A stretch of DNA of 5,916 nt from Gemmatimonadaceae bacterium. GTDB taxonomy: Bacteria > Gemmatimonadota > Gemmatimonadetes > Gemmatimonadales > Gemmatimonadaceae. The stretch is from the NCBI GenBank assembly GCA_025356185.1, contig JANXUN010000362.1:1-5916 (forward strand), written 5' to 3'. Positions 1 to 5,916 of the stretch are shown piece by piece; position 1 is the stretch's first letter; each line of letters begins with the position of its first letter. The notes beneath the pieces were generated by a model that worked only from the letters and a program-made list of their open reading frames with translations, was not told where the DNA came from and searched no databases. A program made the translations under genes and the position numbers.

Positions 1-1531
1 CCGCGCCGATTCCACGCGACACTGCCGGCTGCGCATCGCCCGAGTGTTCGTGTTCATGATGGAGCCATTGCTGACTCAAGAGCGGGATCAGCGTGAGCGC
101 CAGCACGAGTGACACCAACACACTGACAGTCAACGTGATCGACAGCGCAGAAAAAAACTGACCCGTCACACCCTGGAGTAACCCGAGCGGAAGGAAGACG
201 ACTACCGTCGTGAGTGTCGACGACGTAATGGGCCAAATCAGTTCTTGCAACGCATCGCGAATCGCCGCACGCTTGTGCGCGCCGAACCCCAAATGTCGAA
301 CGATGTTTTCCGTGACAACTACGGCATCGTCAATCACGAGTCCGATAGCAATCGCCATCGCGCCAAGCGTCATCAGGTTGAACGTTTGCCCAAACAGCCG
401 CATGAGCAGGACGGTGATGATGAGCGTCAGCGGAATGGCTGACGCGCTGATCGCGGTGATGCGCCACTCGCGCAAAAACAGCAGCAAAATGAGCACGGCC
501 AGAAGCGCACCGATGATCATGGCGTCGCGCACAGACGCCACGCCATCACGTACGAGCTCCGACTGATCGTATACGGGCACCAGTCGTACGCCGGGCGGCA
601 GCGCGGCGCGTAACGACGCCATGGCACCCGCAACACTGTCGGCAATCGCCACCGTGTTGCCACCAACTTGTCGCGTAATGTTGAGCAGTGCAGCGGGGTG
701 ACCGTTGCCACTGATGATGCGCACGTGATCTTCGGTGCCTAACACAACCGAGGCGAGGTCGCGCACGCGTACTCCCGGCGCAACCATGACGTTGCCAACG
801 TCTTCTGCCGAGTGGGCTTCTTGCGCAGCAATGACCAAATACTGTTTGTAGTCTTGCGCAACACGACCCACCGCATTGACAGTGATGTTTTCCCGAATGG
901 CGGACGCGAGTTGATCGTACGTGAGACGCGCGGCTGCTAATCGAGCAGGGTCCGCAACGACTTCGATTTCGCGAATATCTGTACCTTGCACGTCCACGCG
1001 TCCAACTCCTGGCACGCGGGAAATGACGGGACGAATCTGATAGCGCGCGATGTCATAGAGTGTGGCCGCATCACCACCCTCTAGATTGTACGACAAAATT
1101 GGAAAGAGTGACGGAGCAAGTCGCTCAACCTCGATCGTCAATCCGGCCGGTAACTCGCCGCGAATTTGCTCAACGCGCGTGCGCACCAACTGGAGCGCGT
1201 ACGCCATGTCCGTCTGTTCGGAAAAATAAATGTTGACTTCACTGGCGCCGCGAATGGAGCGGGAGCGCACGCGCTCGACGCCGGGCACGATGCTCACTGC
1301 CTCTTCAATTGGCCGCGTGACCGAGAACACCACTTGCCGAGCGCCGAGCGAGGAGCCTTCGACCACGATGGTAATGCGTGAAAAAACAAGCTCGGGATAG
1401 ATCGCGGAGGGCAGTCGGAACACAGACCACACGCCAGCGATAGTGAGGAGCGCTACAACGAGATAGATGAAGCGTCGTTGCGTACTCAGTACGTCAAACA
1501 GCGCGACCGAGCGCTTCGAATGATCAATCAC
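1..1531 (-). CDS. RND-family efflux transporter, N-terminal half (partial at window edge)
   Basis: Inner-membrane proton-driven pump subunit of a tripartite efflux system. I translated the minus strand from a GTG at 1531-1529: 510 residues with no stop, running off the left edge. RND permeases are usually about 1000-1050 residues, so roughly half is visible. The layout is that of the family: TM1 about 21-39, a periplasmic porter region about 40-335 (with PSAIYPEL, RPIEEAVSIVPGV and RVPGVGRVDVQG), then TM2 about 337-354, TM3 361-380, TM4 388-410, TM5 437-455 and TM6 463-488. TM4 carries Asp401-Asp402 and Glu408-Asn409 (motif GLVIDDAVVVTEN), the proton-relay pattern of AcrB-like HAE pumps; the CzcA class has DFGxxxDGA here. 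The GTG start is chosen because it forms a GTGA overlap with the adaptor stop and leaves the usual short cytoplasmic N-terminus. The next in-frame ATG (residue 109) would remove TM1. No clear Shine-Dalgarno precedes it. A His-rich stretch, HHEHEH (491-496), follows TM6. The family is secure; the substrate is unknown. Confidence 0.95.
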   Translation of the reverse strand, partial: MIDHSKRSVALFDVLSTQRRFIYLVVALLTIAGVWSVFRLPSAIYPELVFSRITIVVEGSSLGARQVVFSVTRPIEEAVSIVPGVERVRSRSIRGASEVNIYFSEQTDMAYALQLVRTRVEQIRGELPAGLTIEVERLAPSLFPILSYNLEGGDAATLYDIARYQIRPVISRVPGVGRVDVQGTDIREIEVVADPARLAAARLTYDQLASAIRENITVNAVGRVAQDYKQYLVIAAQEAHSAEDVGNVMVAPGVRVRDLASVVLGTEDHVRIISGNGHPAALLNITRQVGGNTVAIADSVAGAMASLRAALPPGVRLVPVYDQSELVRDGVASVRDAMIIGALLAVLILLLFLREWRITAISASAIPLTLIITVLLMRLFGQTFNLMTLGAMAIAIGLVIDDAVVVTENIVRHLGFGAHKRAAIRDALQELIWPITSSTLTTVVVFLPLGLLQGVTGQFFSALSITLTVSVLVSLVLALTLIPLLSQQWLHHEHEHSGDAQPAVSRGIGA

Positions 1532-1537
1532 GGCTTG
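1528..1537 (-). other. GTGA stop/start overlap, adaptor to RND pump
   Basis: The same ten bases, CAAGCCGTGA, hold the adaptor's last codons (Lys-Pro-TGA) and the pump's GTG start, again with a 4-base overlap and no evident Shine-Dalgarno. Coupled translation of the adaptor and pump is likely (inferred). Confidence 0.7.
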
Positions 1538-2646
1538 CCGCCGACCACGTGCGCGCCCTCGTCCATCCCAAACGCACCTTTCGTCACGATCAGCTCGCCT
1601 GCCTTGAGCCCTTCAGAAATCCAGAGCTTGTGCTCCGCGCGCCCACCAAGCTTTACATCTCGTGAGTGCGCGACGCCTGCAGAGTCGACGACGAACACGT
1701 GAAAGCCTTCGCCAGTGGGAACGAGGGCGTCATCGTTAATCACGACGGCGTTCCGGTGCTTATTGACCACGAGCCGAACGAAGATCGATTCACCAACTCG
1801 CAGCATGCGTTTCGTCGACGTGATCGCGAGCCGCACGGGAACGCCCCGACTCGCGCTATCCACGGCTGCTGATACATCCGCCACCGTCGCGCGCCCAATA
1901 GCCGCATTCTCTGCAGAGTTGCCTTCAAAGAGGTCGACGGACTGTCCAGGTCGAATTAAGCTGGCACTCGCTGGTGACACAGGAAGCAGCAAATCAAGCA
2001 CCGACGGATCTGTAATCTCGATCAGCGGCTGGCCGACATCGACGTTTGCGCCAGACACTGCACTCAGTCGGGTAACGACGCCAGCGAATGGCGCGCGAAC
2101 ATGCGACATATCTCGCGCTCGACGTGCATTCAGCGCGCCGGCCTTCGCCGCTTCGAGTTCGGCGGTGGCAACTTCGAGGTCTTTGCGCGGCGCGACCCCC
2201 GCGGCGACGAGTCGCGTGGCGCGCGCTGCACTTTGTTCCGCCACGCGCAGTGTCGCTTCCGCACTGCTCAGTGCCGCCTCGAATGACGGTTGTTCTAAAT
2301 CGATGAGCGAGGCATCGGCCTTCACGTGATCACCTGCAGACACGAAAATTTTGACGACGCGTGTTTGTGCGGGGGCGGCGAGCACCGCGATGTGCCCCGT
2401 GCGCGGCACGACCGAGCCGACACCGTCAACGGTTTCGTCGAATGAACCAAGTCGAACGGTGTCAATGCTCGCAGCCACCGCGGCCGGCGCCTTTTTCTCT
2501 TCGGCCTTCGCGGCTGGTTTTGCGTCGTCTTTGTCGACCGCTTTCGCGCCGTCTTTTGCGTCACCTTTTGCGCCAGAGCAGGCAAAACTGGCGGCGAACG
2601 CGCACAGCGTCGCGGTACGTACTATAAATGCGGCTGATCGATTCAC
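1528..2646 (-). CDS. RND efflux periplasmic adaptor (membrane fusion protein, HlyD/CzcB-like)
   Basis: Periplasmic adaptor that joins the inner-membrane RND pump to the outer-membrane channel. It has 372 residues, a normal length. Residues 1-22 look like a signal sequence ending at Cys23 (SFAC-SG), which suggests a lipoprotein, although Phe at -2 and Ser at -3 make a poor lipobox. Residues 25-58 are a Lys/Ala/Asp/Glu-rich, probably disordered, linker. A first lipoyl half-motif lies at about 86-120 (VKIFVSAGDHVKADASLIDL). A helical hairpin spans about 121-181 (Ala/Glu/Arg-rich). The second lipoyl half is at about 182-213 (VRAPFAGVVTRLSAVSGANV, then VGQPLIEI). A beta-barrel covers about 214-295 and a membrane-proximal domain about 297-372. 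The start is GTG at 2646, overlapping the channel stop by GTGA. The end overlaps the pump GTG the same way. The hairpin is short, in keeping with partnership with a TolC/CzcC-type channel. There are no evident metal-binding Met or His clusters. Confidence 0.93.
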   Translation of the reverse strand: MNRSAAFIVRTATLCAFAASFACSGAKGDAKDGAKAVDKDDAKPAAKAEEKKAPAAVAASIDTVRLGSFDETVDGVGSVVPRTGHIAVLAAPAQTRVVKIFVSAGDHVKADASLIDLEQPSFEAALSSAEATLRVAEQSAARATRLVAAGVAPRKDLEVATAELEAAKAGALNARRARDMSHVRAPFAGVVTRLSAVSGANVDVGQPLIEITDPSVLDLLLPVSPASASLIRPGQSVDLFEGNSAENAAIGRATVADVSAAVDSASRGVPVRLAITSTKRMLRVGESIFVRLVVNKHRNAVVINDDALVPTGEGFHVFVVDSAGVAHSRDVKLGGRAEHKLWISEGLKAGELIVTKGAFGMDEGAHVVGGKP

Positions 2647-2652
2647 GGCTTG
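2643..2652 (-). other. GTGA stop/start overlap, channel to adaptor
   Basis: On the minus strand, CAAGCCGTGA holds the channel's last codons (Lys-Pro-TGA) and the adaptor's GTG start, sharing 4 bases. There is no Shine-Dalgarno in front, so the adaptor is probably translated by ribosomes that have just terminated on the channel gene (inferred). Confidence 0.7.
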
Positions 2653-3998
2653 AACTCGGGTGCGGGTGTCGTCAGCAAGCGCAGCACGCTATTCGCGATG
2701 CGCGACGCGGCAACGTCGTCGAAGTACTGGGCAAGCGTTTCGCGCGCGGTGCGTTGTGCATCGAGCACGAGGAGTAACGTAGACGCCCCCTCGCGATAGG
2801 CGAGCAGCGAGAGTGCCGAAATGCGATCGGCCGATGCCACAAGGCGCGCACTGCGTGTCGCGCGCAGTCGCGCTGCGTCAACATCTCGACGCGCAGCGAC
2901 TACGGCGGCCGACGTACTCAGCAGCGTGAGTCTGCGTTGTGATTCTGCGCGAGCAAGATCGGCTTGGGCCGACATCAACGCTGCGCGGTTACGATTAAAC
3001 AGCGGCAGCGGAATCGAAATACCGGCCGTCGCGCGAGGGCCAGGGTTATCGGGGTCACCTGCTTCAAAGCCCATCGAGAGCGATGGCGCGCCTAGTCGCT
3101 TGCGACGCTCGCTCAGCACACGCGATGTCGCAGCGGTTACGTCGTTCGATGCGGCCCCGAGCAGTAGCGACGTGCCGGATCCATTCGGAAGACTCGTCAC
3201 GCGCGCGACATCGGTCGCATCGAGCATGAGCGAATCGACGACAGAGATTGCAGCGGAGTCTGCAGACAATCCGATCAACGTTTGCAGCCGGAGCAGCGCC
3301 GACTGCGCAGTGATGGAATCTGCGCCCGCCGTATTTTGCGCTTGACCAGCAAACACCGTTGCGAGTTCGACATCGAGTTCGCTGGCGTCACCAGCTTCGC
3401 GACGAATCCGTGCTAAAACCAGGAGACTGTCCGCATCGCGCGAGGTGCGTTGCGACAACCGCGCGCGGGCTGTTGACAACTGCGCCTGCGTATACGCGGT
3501 GTCGGCATCGAGCGTGACCGCACGGGTTGCAAATGCAAAGCGAAGCTGCGCAGCCGATCGCGCCGCATCGGCTGCGGCAATGCGCGGCGTGCGAATCCAC
3601 GGCGCATCCAACGGGATGTCCAACGAGTAGTGCTGCGTCGGAACCGACATACTCACACTCGCATTGAGCGTGGGATTGTCCCATTGGTGAGCTAGCACGA
3701 TGTTGGCAAAGGCGCTCGCCGTATCCGCCGCGGCGAGTGCCGCCTGCGGACTATTGCGTAACGCGCTCGTGATCGCTGCCGATCGCGTGAGGGCGGTCCG
3801 TGTGAGCGCACCCTGCGCAGACGCAGATCGCGTCAAGGCGATGGTTAACGCGACAAGCGTGCTGATCGCGAGGACCAGCACGCTCTGCCGGGTGAGCGCG
3901 TATCGGTGCGCGCCCGGACTTTTCTCCGGTGCTCGCGAAAACCACAAACAGGACATGATGACAGGTGCAGAAAGGGCAGGGTGCATCTCGCAGAACAT
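2643..3998 (-). CDS. TolC-family outer-membrane efflux channel (CzcC-like)
   Basis: Outer-membrane exit duct of the pump, 451 residues, normal for CzcC/TolC-type channels. It has a long N-terminus, then a signal-like hydrophobic stretch (about 39-55, SVLVLAISTLVALTIAL) and a likely cleavage ASA-QG after residue 61. The mature part shows the family's two-fold pattern of long Ala/Arg-rich helices separated by beta-strand segments. Strand region one is about 107-135 (NPTLNASVSMSVP). Strand region two is about 304-340 and includes GISIPLPLFNRNRA, very like the PLFxRN motif of CzcC-type proteins. The C-terminal YREGASTLLLVLDAQR (401-416) is the typical helix turn before the last helix. ATG at 3998 is the first in-frame start after an upstream TAA and has AGGGA nine bases before it. 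Met5 or Met15 could be the real start, giving a shorter signal peptide. The four ALTR tetrapeptides in residues 34-72 are odd. It is the first gene of the pump set and overlaps the adaptor by 4 bp. Confidence 0.92.
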   Translation of the reverse strand: MFCEMHPALSAPVIMSCLWFSRAPEKSPGAHRYALTRQSVLVLAISTLVALTIALTRSASAQGALTRTALTRSAAITSALRNSPQAALAAADTASAFANIVLAHQWDNPTLNASVSMSVPTQHYSLDIPLDAPWIRTPRIAAADAARSAAQLRFAFATRAVTLDADTAYTQAQLSTARARLSQRTSRDADSLLVLARIRREAGDASELDVELATVFAGQAQNTAGADSITAQSALLRLQTLIGLSADSAAISVVDSLMLDATDVARVTSLPNGSGTSLLLGAASNDVTAATSRVLSERRKRLGAPSLSMGFEAGDPDNPGPRATAGISIPLPLFNRNRAALMSAQADLARAESQRRLTLLSTSAAVVAARRDVDAARLRATRSARLVASADRISALSLLAYREGASTLLLVLDAQRTARETLAQYFDDVAASRIANSVLRLLTTPAPEFKP

Positions 3999-4007
3999 CG
4001 TGCGTCG

Positions 4008-4012
4008 TCCCT
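4008..4012 (-). promoter_or_regulatory. Candidate ribosome binding site for the outer-membrane channel gene
   Basis: AGGGA on the minus strand, nine bases before ATG 3998, is a modest Shine-Dalgarno match at a workable distance. It supports ATG 3998 over the in-frame ATGs at residues 5 and 15; nothing Shine-Dalgarno-like precedes the one at residue 15. Confidence 0.4.
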
Positions 4013-4024
4013 GACCGCACGATG

Positions 4025-4046
4025 ACAGCGTGACACGTTACAGCGT
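4025..4046. repeat. Short direct repeat ACAGCGT x2, 15-bp period
   Basis: ACAGCGT occurs at 4025-4031 and again at 4040-4046 on the plus strand, directly upstream of the pump operon. The spacer between them contains ACGT. The position and spacing would suit a regulator site. However, 7-bp repeats arise easily by chance and no regulator gene is visible in the window, so function is not assigned. Confidence 0.35.
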
Positions 4047-4072
4047 CTGGCGCGCTGCAGCTATAGGCAGTC

Positions 4073-5872
4073 TTACAACGTCGGTCGTTTGGTGTGAAAG
4101 TCGGTCGCTTTTTGAAATTGATGTGCCACTGACAGAATCTTGTCGTCGTTAAAAAGCGCGCCAGTGATCACCGCGCAAATCGGCTGGGGCTTATACGTCG
4201 GTGGTGGCGGCGCATCCGCGGCGGGAGCGCCGCCCGCACCGCGACCTCCACCGCCGCCGCCAAACTGCGGCATATCGAATTTGTACGGCACCACGGCACA
4301 CGGATGACCCGTCTGCGCGTTGGGTCCGACGTCAGCGTTGGGTCCGCCGATGAACAGATCTAAATCTTTCATGTACTCGCCCCACTTCTGCACGAGCACC
4401 ATGCGTCGACGCTGATTCTGAATAAAGTCGAACCCCTTCGTGAGACGGCCGCCGACGAACCGCGGATTCCAATCGGCTGGTGCCATAGGGCTCGTGTTCG
4501 CAGGCGGATTGCCGAATGGAGCAAAGCCACCTCGTCCACCGGGTGCGGGCTCGGCGAGTGTACTGAGATCGAGATTAATCTCCTTGGCCTTCCGTTGCAC
4601 ATACGAATCGAATGCGGCCGCATACTCCACGTTGAGTCCACCACCGCCAACACCGGGCACTGTTGGACGCGGACCGACGTCTTTCGGCGTCATGCCAAGC
4701 GACTTGAGTTTGTCGACGAGCTCTTTCGGCGCTTGCGGATCAACACCGACGCGAAGCGTCGCGAGCTTGAGATAGCGATCAAAGTGAAACGGCGTGGTCA
4801 GCGTTGATGGGTCCTTCTCATCAACACCGTGATACGCGTTAAACACCATCGCGCAATCCTCAATGGTGCGGCAAATGGGTCCGACGCGGTCTTGCGACCA
4901 CGAGAGGACCATGCCACCATGACGCGTCGTCCGGCCAAAGGTCGGACGCAGTGCGCTTAAGCCGCAGCGGATCGCCGGCGAAACAATCGAACCCTGAGTT
5001 TCAGTGCCGATGCTAAACGCAACGCATCCAGCGGCGGTTGCGGACGCAGGGCCTGCTGACGATCCGCTCGACCCGATGTTGAGGTTCCACGGATTGTTCG
5101 TGCGTCCGCGAAACCACTGATCGTTTTGCGCGAACAATCCCGTTGCAAGTTTCGCGAGCAACACGGCGCCGGCGTCGCGCAGACGCACCACAATTTCGGC
5201 GTCTTCATCAATGATGCGATCTTCAAAATCTTTCGCGCCCCATGTGGTGGGAACGCCTTTCGTCGAGAACAGATCTTTGAGGCCGTACGGCACGCCGTGC
5301 AGTGCGCCGCGATACCTGCCTGCGGCAATTTCAGCATCCGCCTTTTTTGCTTCCGCGCGCGCGGAGTCGGCCATGATCGTGACCGCGCACAGCAACGTAG
5401 GATTGAGCCGCTCAAGTCGCTCGAGATAGACGTTCGTAATGCGCGTCGACGTGAGCTTGCGATCCTTAATGAGAGCGGAGATGCGGTGCGCCGGCAAAAA
5501 CGCGAGATCTTCGTCGGATTGAGGTGCCATGCCAATCGATTTTTCGACGACGAACGCCGCACGATCAAATGCGGCGCGTCCACGTTCTTTTGCCAACTTT
5601 TCCATGAGTGCGCCCGTGCCGCCGGGATACGCCTGAAACTGCAGAGCAGGGGCCTCGCCGTTTCCGAGCGCGAGCGGCGGGGCCGCTTGCGGCGGCTGAA
5701 AGAGCGACAACGGGAGCTCGGTGGGCGGCATCCAGTTGTCGAGCGACGGCATGTTCGCACCTTGCGCCCGAGCAGCATCGGCGCCGAACGCGCTCGCGGC
5801 TGCGGCAACCAGCGAATAAAACATGAACTGGCGGCGATCAATGCCGGCGACGTCCGCCAGCTCCTGAGCCAT
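4073..5872 (-). CDS. Exported amidase-signature family hydrolase
   Basis: Amidase-signature serine hydrolase that cleaves an amide bond of unknown substrate, probably in the periplasm. It has 599 residues from ATG 5872, longer than the usual 450-520 because of an export signal, a Pro-rich mature N-terminus (about 41-85) and loops. The Tat-like signal has RRQFM at 13-17, a mild hydrophobic stretch 17-30 and a likely cleavage ARA-QG after residue 36. The catalytic triad is complete: Lys199 in GVPYGLKD, cis-Ser271 in NIGSSGSSAGPA, nucleophile Ser295 in GTETQGSI. The 24-residue Ser-Ser spacing matches the family. The C-terminal family pattern is also present (DLDLFIGGPNADVGP, GHPCAVVPY, then KILSVAHQFQKATDFHTKRP). 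A Gly/Pro/Ala-rich insert lies at 538-562. An exported location argues against it being the tRNA amidotransferase subunit GatA. Start uncertain: the frame stays open to the window edge with no GTG, TTG or ATG in those 44 bases and no good Shine-Dalgarno before ATG 5872, so the true start may be off-window. It ends in TAA 74 bp before the pump genes. Confidence 0.93.
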   Translation of the reverse strand: MAQELADVAGIDRRQFMFYSLVAAAASAFGADAARAQGANMPSLDNWMPPTELPLSLFQPPQAAPPLALGNGEAPALQFQAYPGGTGALMEKLAKERGRAAFDRAAFVVEKSIGMAPQSDEDLAFLPAHRISALIKDRKLTSTRITNVYLERLERLNPTLLCAVTIMADSARAEAKKADAEIAAGRYRGALHGVPYGLKDLFSTKGVPTTWGAKDFEDRIIDEDAEIVVRLRDAGAVLLAKLATGLFAQNDQWFRGRTNNPWNLNIGSSGSSAGPASATAAGCVAFSIGTETQGSIVSPAIRCGLSALRPTFGRTTRHGGMVLSWSQDRVGPICRTIEDCAMVFNAYHGVDEKDPSTLTTPFHFDRYLKLATLRVGVDPQAPKELVDKLKSLGMTPKDVGPRPTVPGVGGGGLNVEYAAAFDSYVQRKAKEINLDLSTLAEPAPGGRGGFAPFGNPPANTSPMAPADWNPRFVGGRLTKGFDFIQNQRRRMVLVQKWGEYMKDLDLFIGGPNADVGPNAQTGHPCAVVPYKFDMPQFGGGGGGRGAGGAPAADAPPPPTYKPQPICAVITGALFNDDKILSVAHQFQKATDFHTKRPTL

Positions 5873-5916
5873 GTCAGCAATGTGTGCTTCCGTGGCGTCG
5901 AGGCGATCTAGAGGCA

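Larger units (their letters stand above)
3999..4072 (-). other. Intergenic spacer between amidase and pump operon
   Basis: This is the only non-coding stretch of note, 74 bp. I see no hairpin followed by a T-run on the minus strand, so no intrinsic terminator after the amidase; read-through into the pump genes is possible. A TATAGC hexamer (4060-4065, minus strand) resembles a -10 box, but the sequence 17 bases upstream of it does not resemble a -35 box. I therefore do not call a promoter. The spacer also holds an exact 7-bp direct repeat and a candidate ribosome binding site, listed separately. Confidence 0.6.

Noticed and set aside
1715..2329. Plus-strand open frame (204 codons) opposite the adaptor
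   Set aside because: Ser/Ala/Arg-rich translation without domain features, fully inside the well-supported adaptor gene on the other strand.
1..3998. Naming the three pump genes czcCBA or cusCBA
   Set aside because: Gene order and the channel motif fit, but the transporter's TM4 lacks the CzcA and CusA signatures, so a metal-specific name would be misleading.
4054..4061. GCTGCAGC palindrome after the amidase as a terminator stem
   Set aside because: Eight bases with no loop and no following T-run; too short to be an intrinsic terminator.
4060..4065. TATAGC as a -10 promoter box for the pump operon
   Set aside because: No -35-like hexamer at 16-18 bases upstream; a single AT-rich hexamer is not enough.
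4957..5880. Minus-strand open frame (307 codons) in a different frame of the amidase
   Set aside because: Its translation is Arg/Ser/Cys-rich with no domain pattern, while the overlapping amidase frame carries the signal, Lys199, Ser271 and Ser295. No sign of a real overlapping gene.
5126..5911. Long plus-strand open frame (261 codons) opposite the amidase
   Set aside because: It lies antisense to a gene with an intact catalytic triad and family motifs. Its Arg/Cys-rich translation shows no recognisable domain, as expected of a shadow frame in GC-rich DNA.

Overview
The window is GC-rich (roughly 55-60% by eye). It reads as one bacterial chromosome segment with every supported gene on the minus strand. 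It comes from a Gram-negative, outer-membrane-bearing organism: three genes encode the three layers of a tripartite envelope efflux pump, and the fourth encodes a protein with a twin-arginine-like export signal. The Ala/Arg/Asp-rich, moderately high-GC proteins would fit a soil or freshwater lineage such as Gemmatimonadota, Acidobacteriota or a proteobacterium. That placement is a guess; no rRNA or other marker gene is present.

In transcription order (right to left): an exported amidase-signature hydrolase (about 5872 to 4073, possibly starting beyond the right edge); a 74-bp spacer (3999-4072); then a tightly packed pump operon. The operon encodes a TolC/CzcC-type outer-membrane channel (3998-2643), a periplasmic adaptor (2646-1528), and the first 510 residues of an RND inner-membrane transporter (from 1531, running off the left edge). 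This is the C-B-A order typical of czc/cus-like operons. Both pump-internal junctions are 4-bp GTGA overlaps, so translation of the three subunits is probably coupled.

The transporter would take substrate from the periplasm or inner membrane using the proton gradient, the adaptor would bridge the periplasm, and the channel would release substrate outside. Its TM4 motif (adjacent Asp401-Asp402, and Ala where the CzcA class has its first Asp) is like the HAE (organic-compound) class, although the channel and gene order resemble metal pumps. The substrate is unknown. The amidase has a complete Lys199/Ser271/Ser295 triad, and its substrate cannot be read from sequence. Its same-strand position upstream of the pump allows co-transcription, but nothing shows a functional link.

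No RNA genes, mobile elements, CRISPR arrays or clear terminators were seen, and coding density is about 99%. I do not see a previously undescribed system. The most distinctive observations are an identical 10-bp sequence at both pump gene junctions, the mixed class signature of the pump, and the uncertain, possibly off-window start of the amidase.
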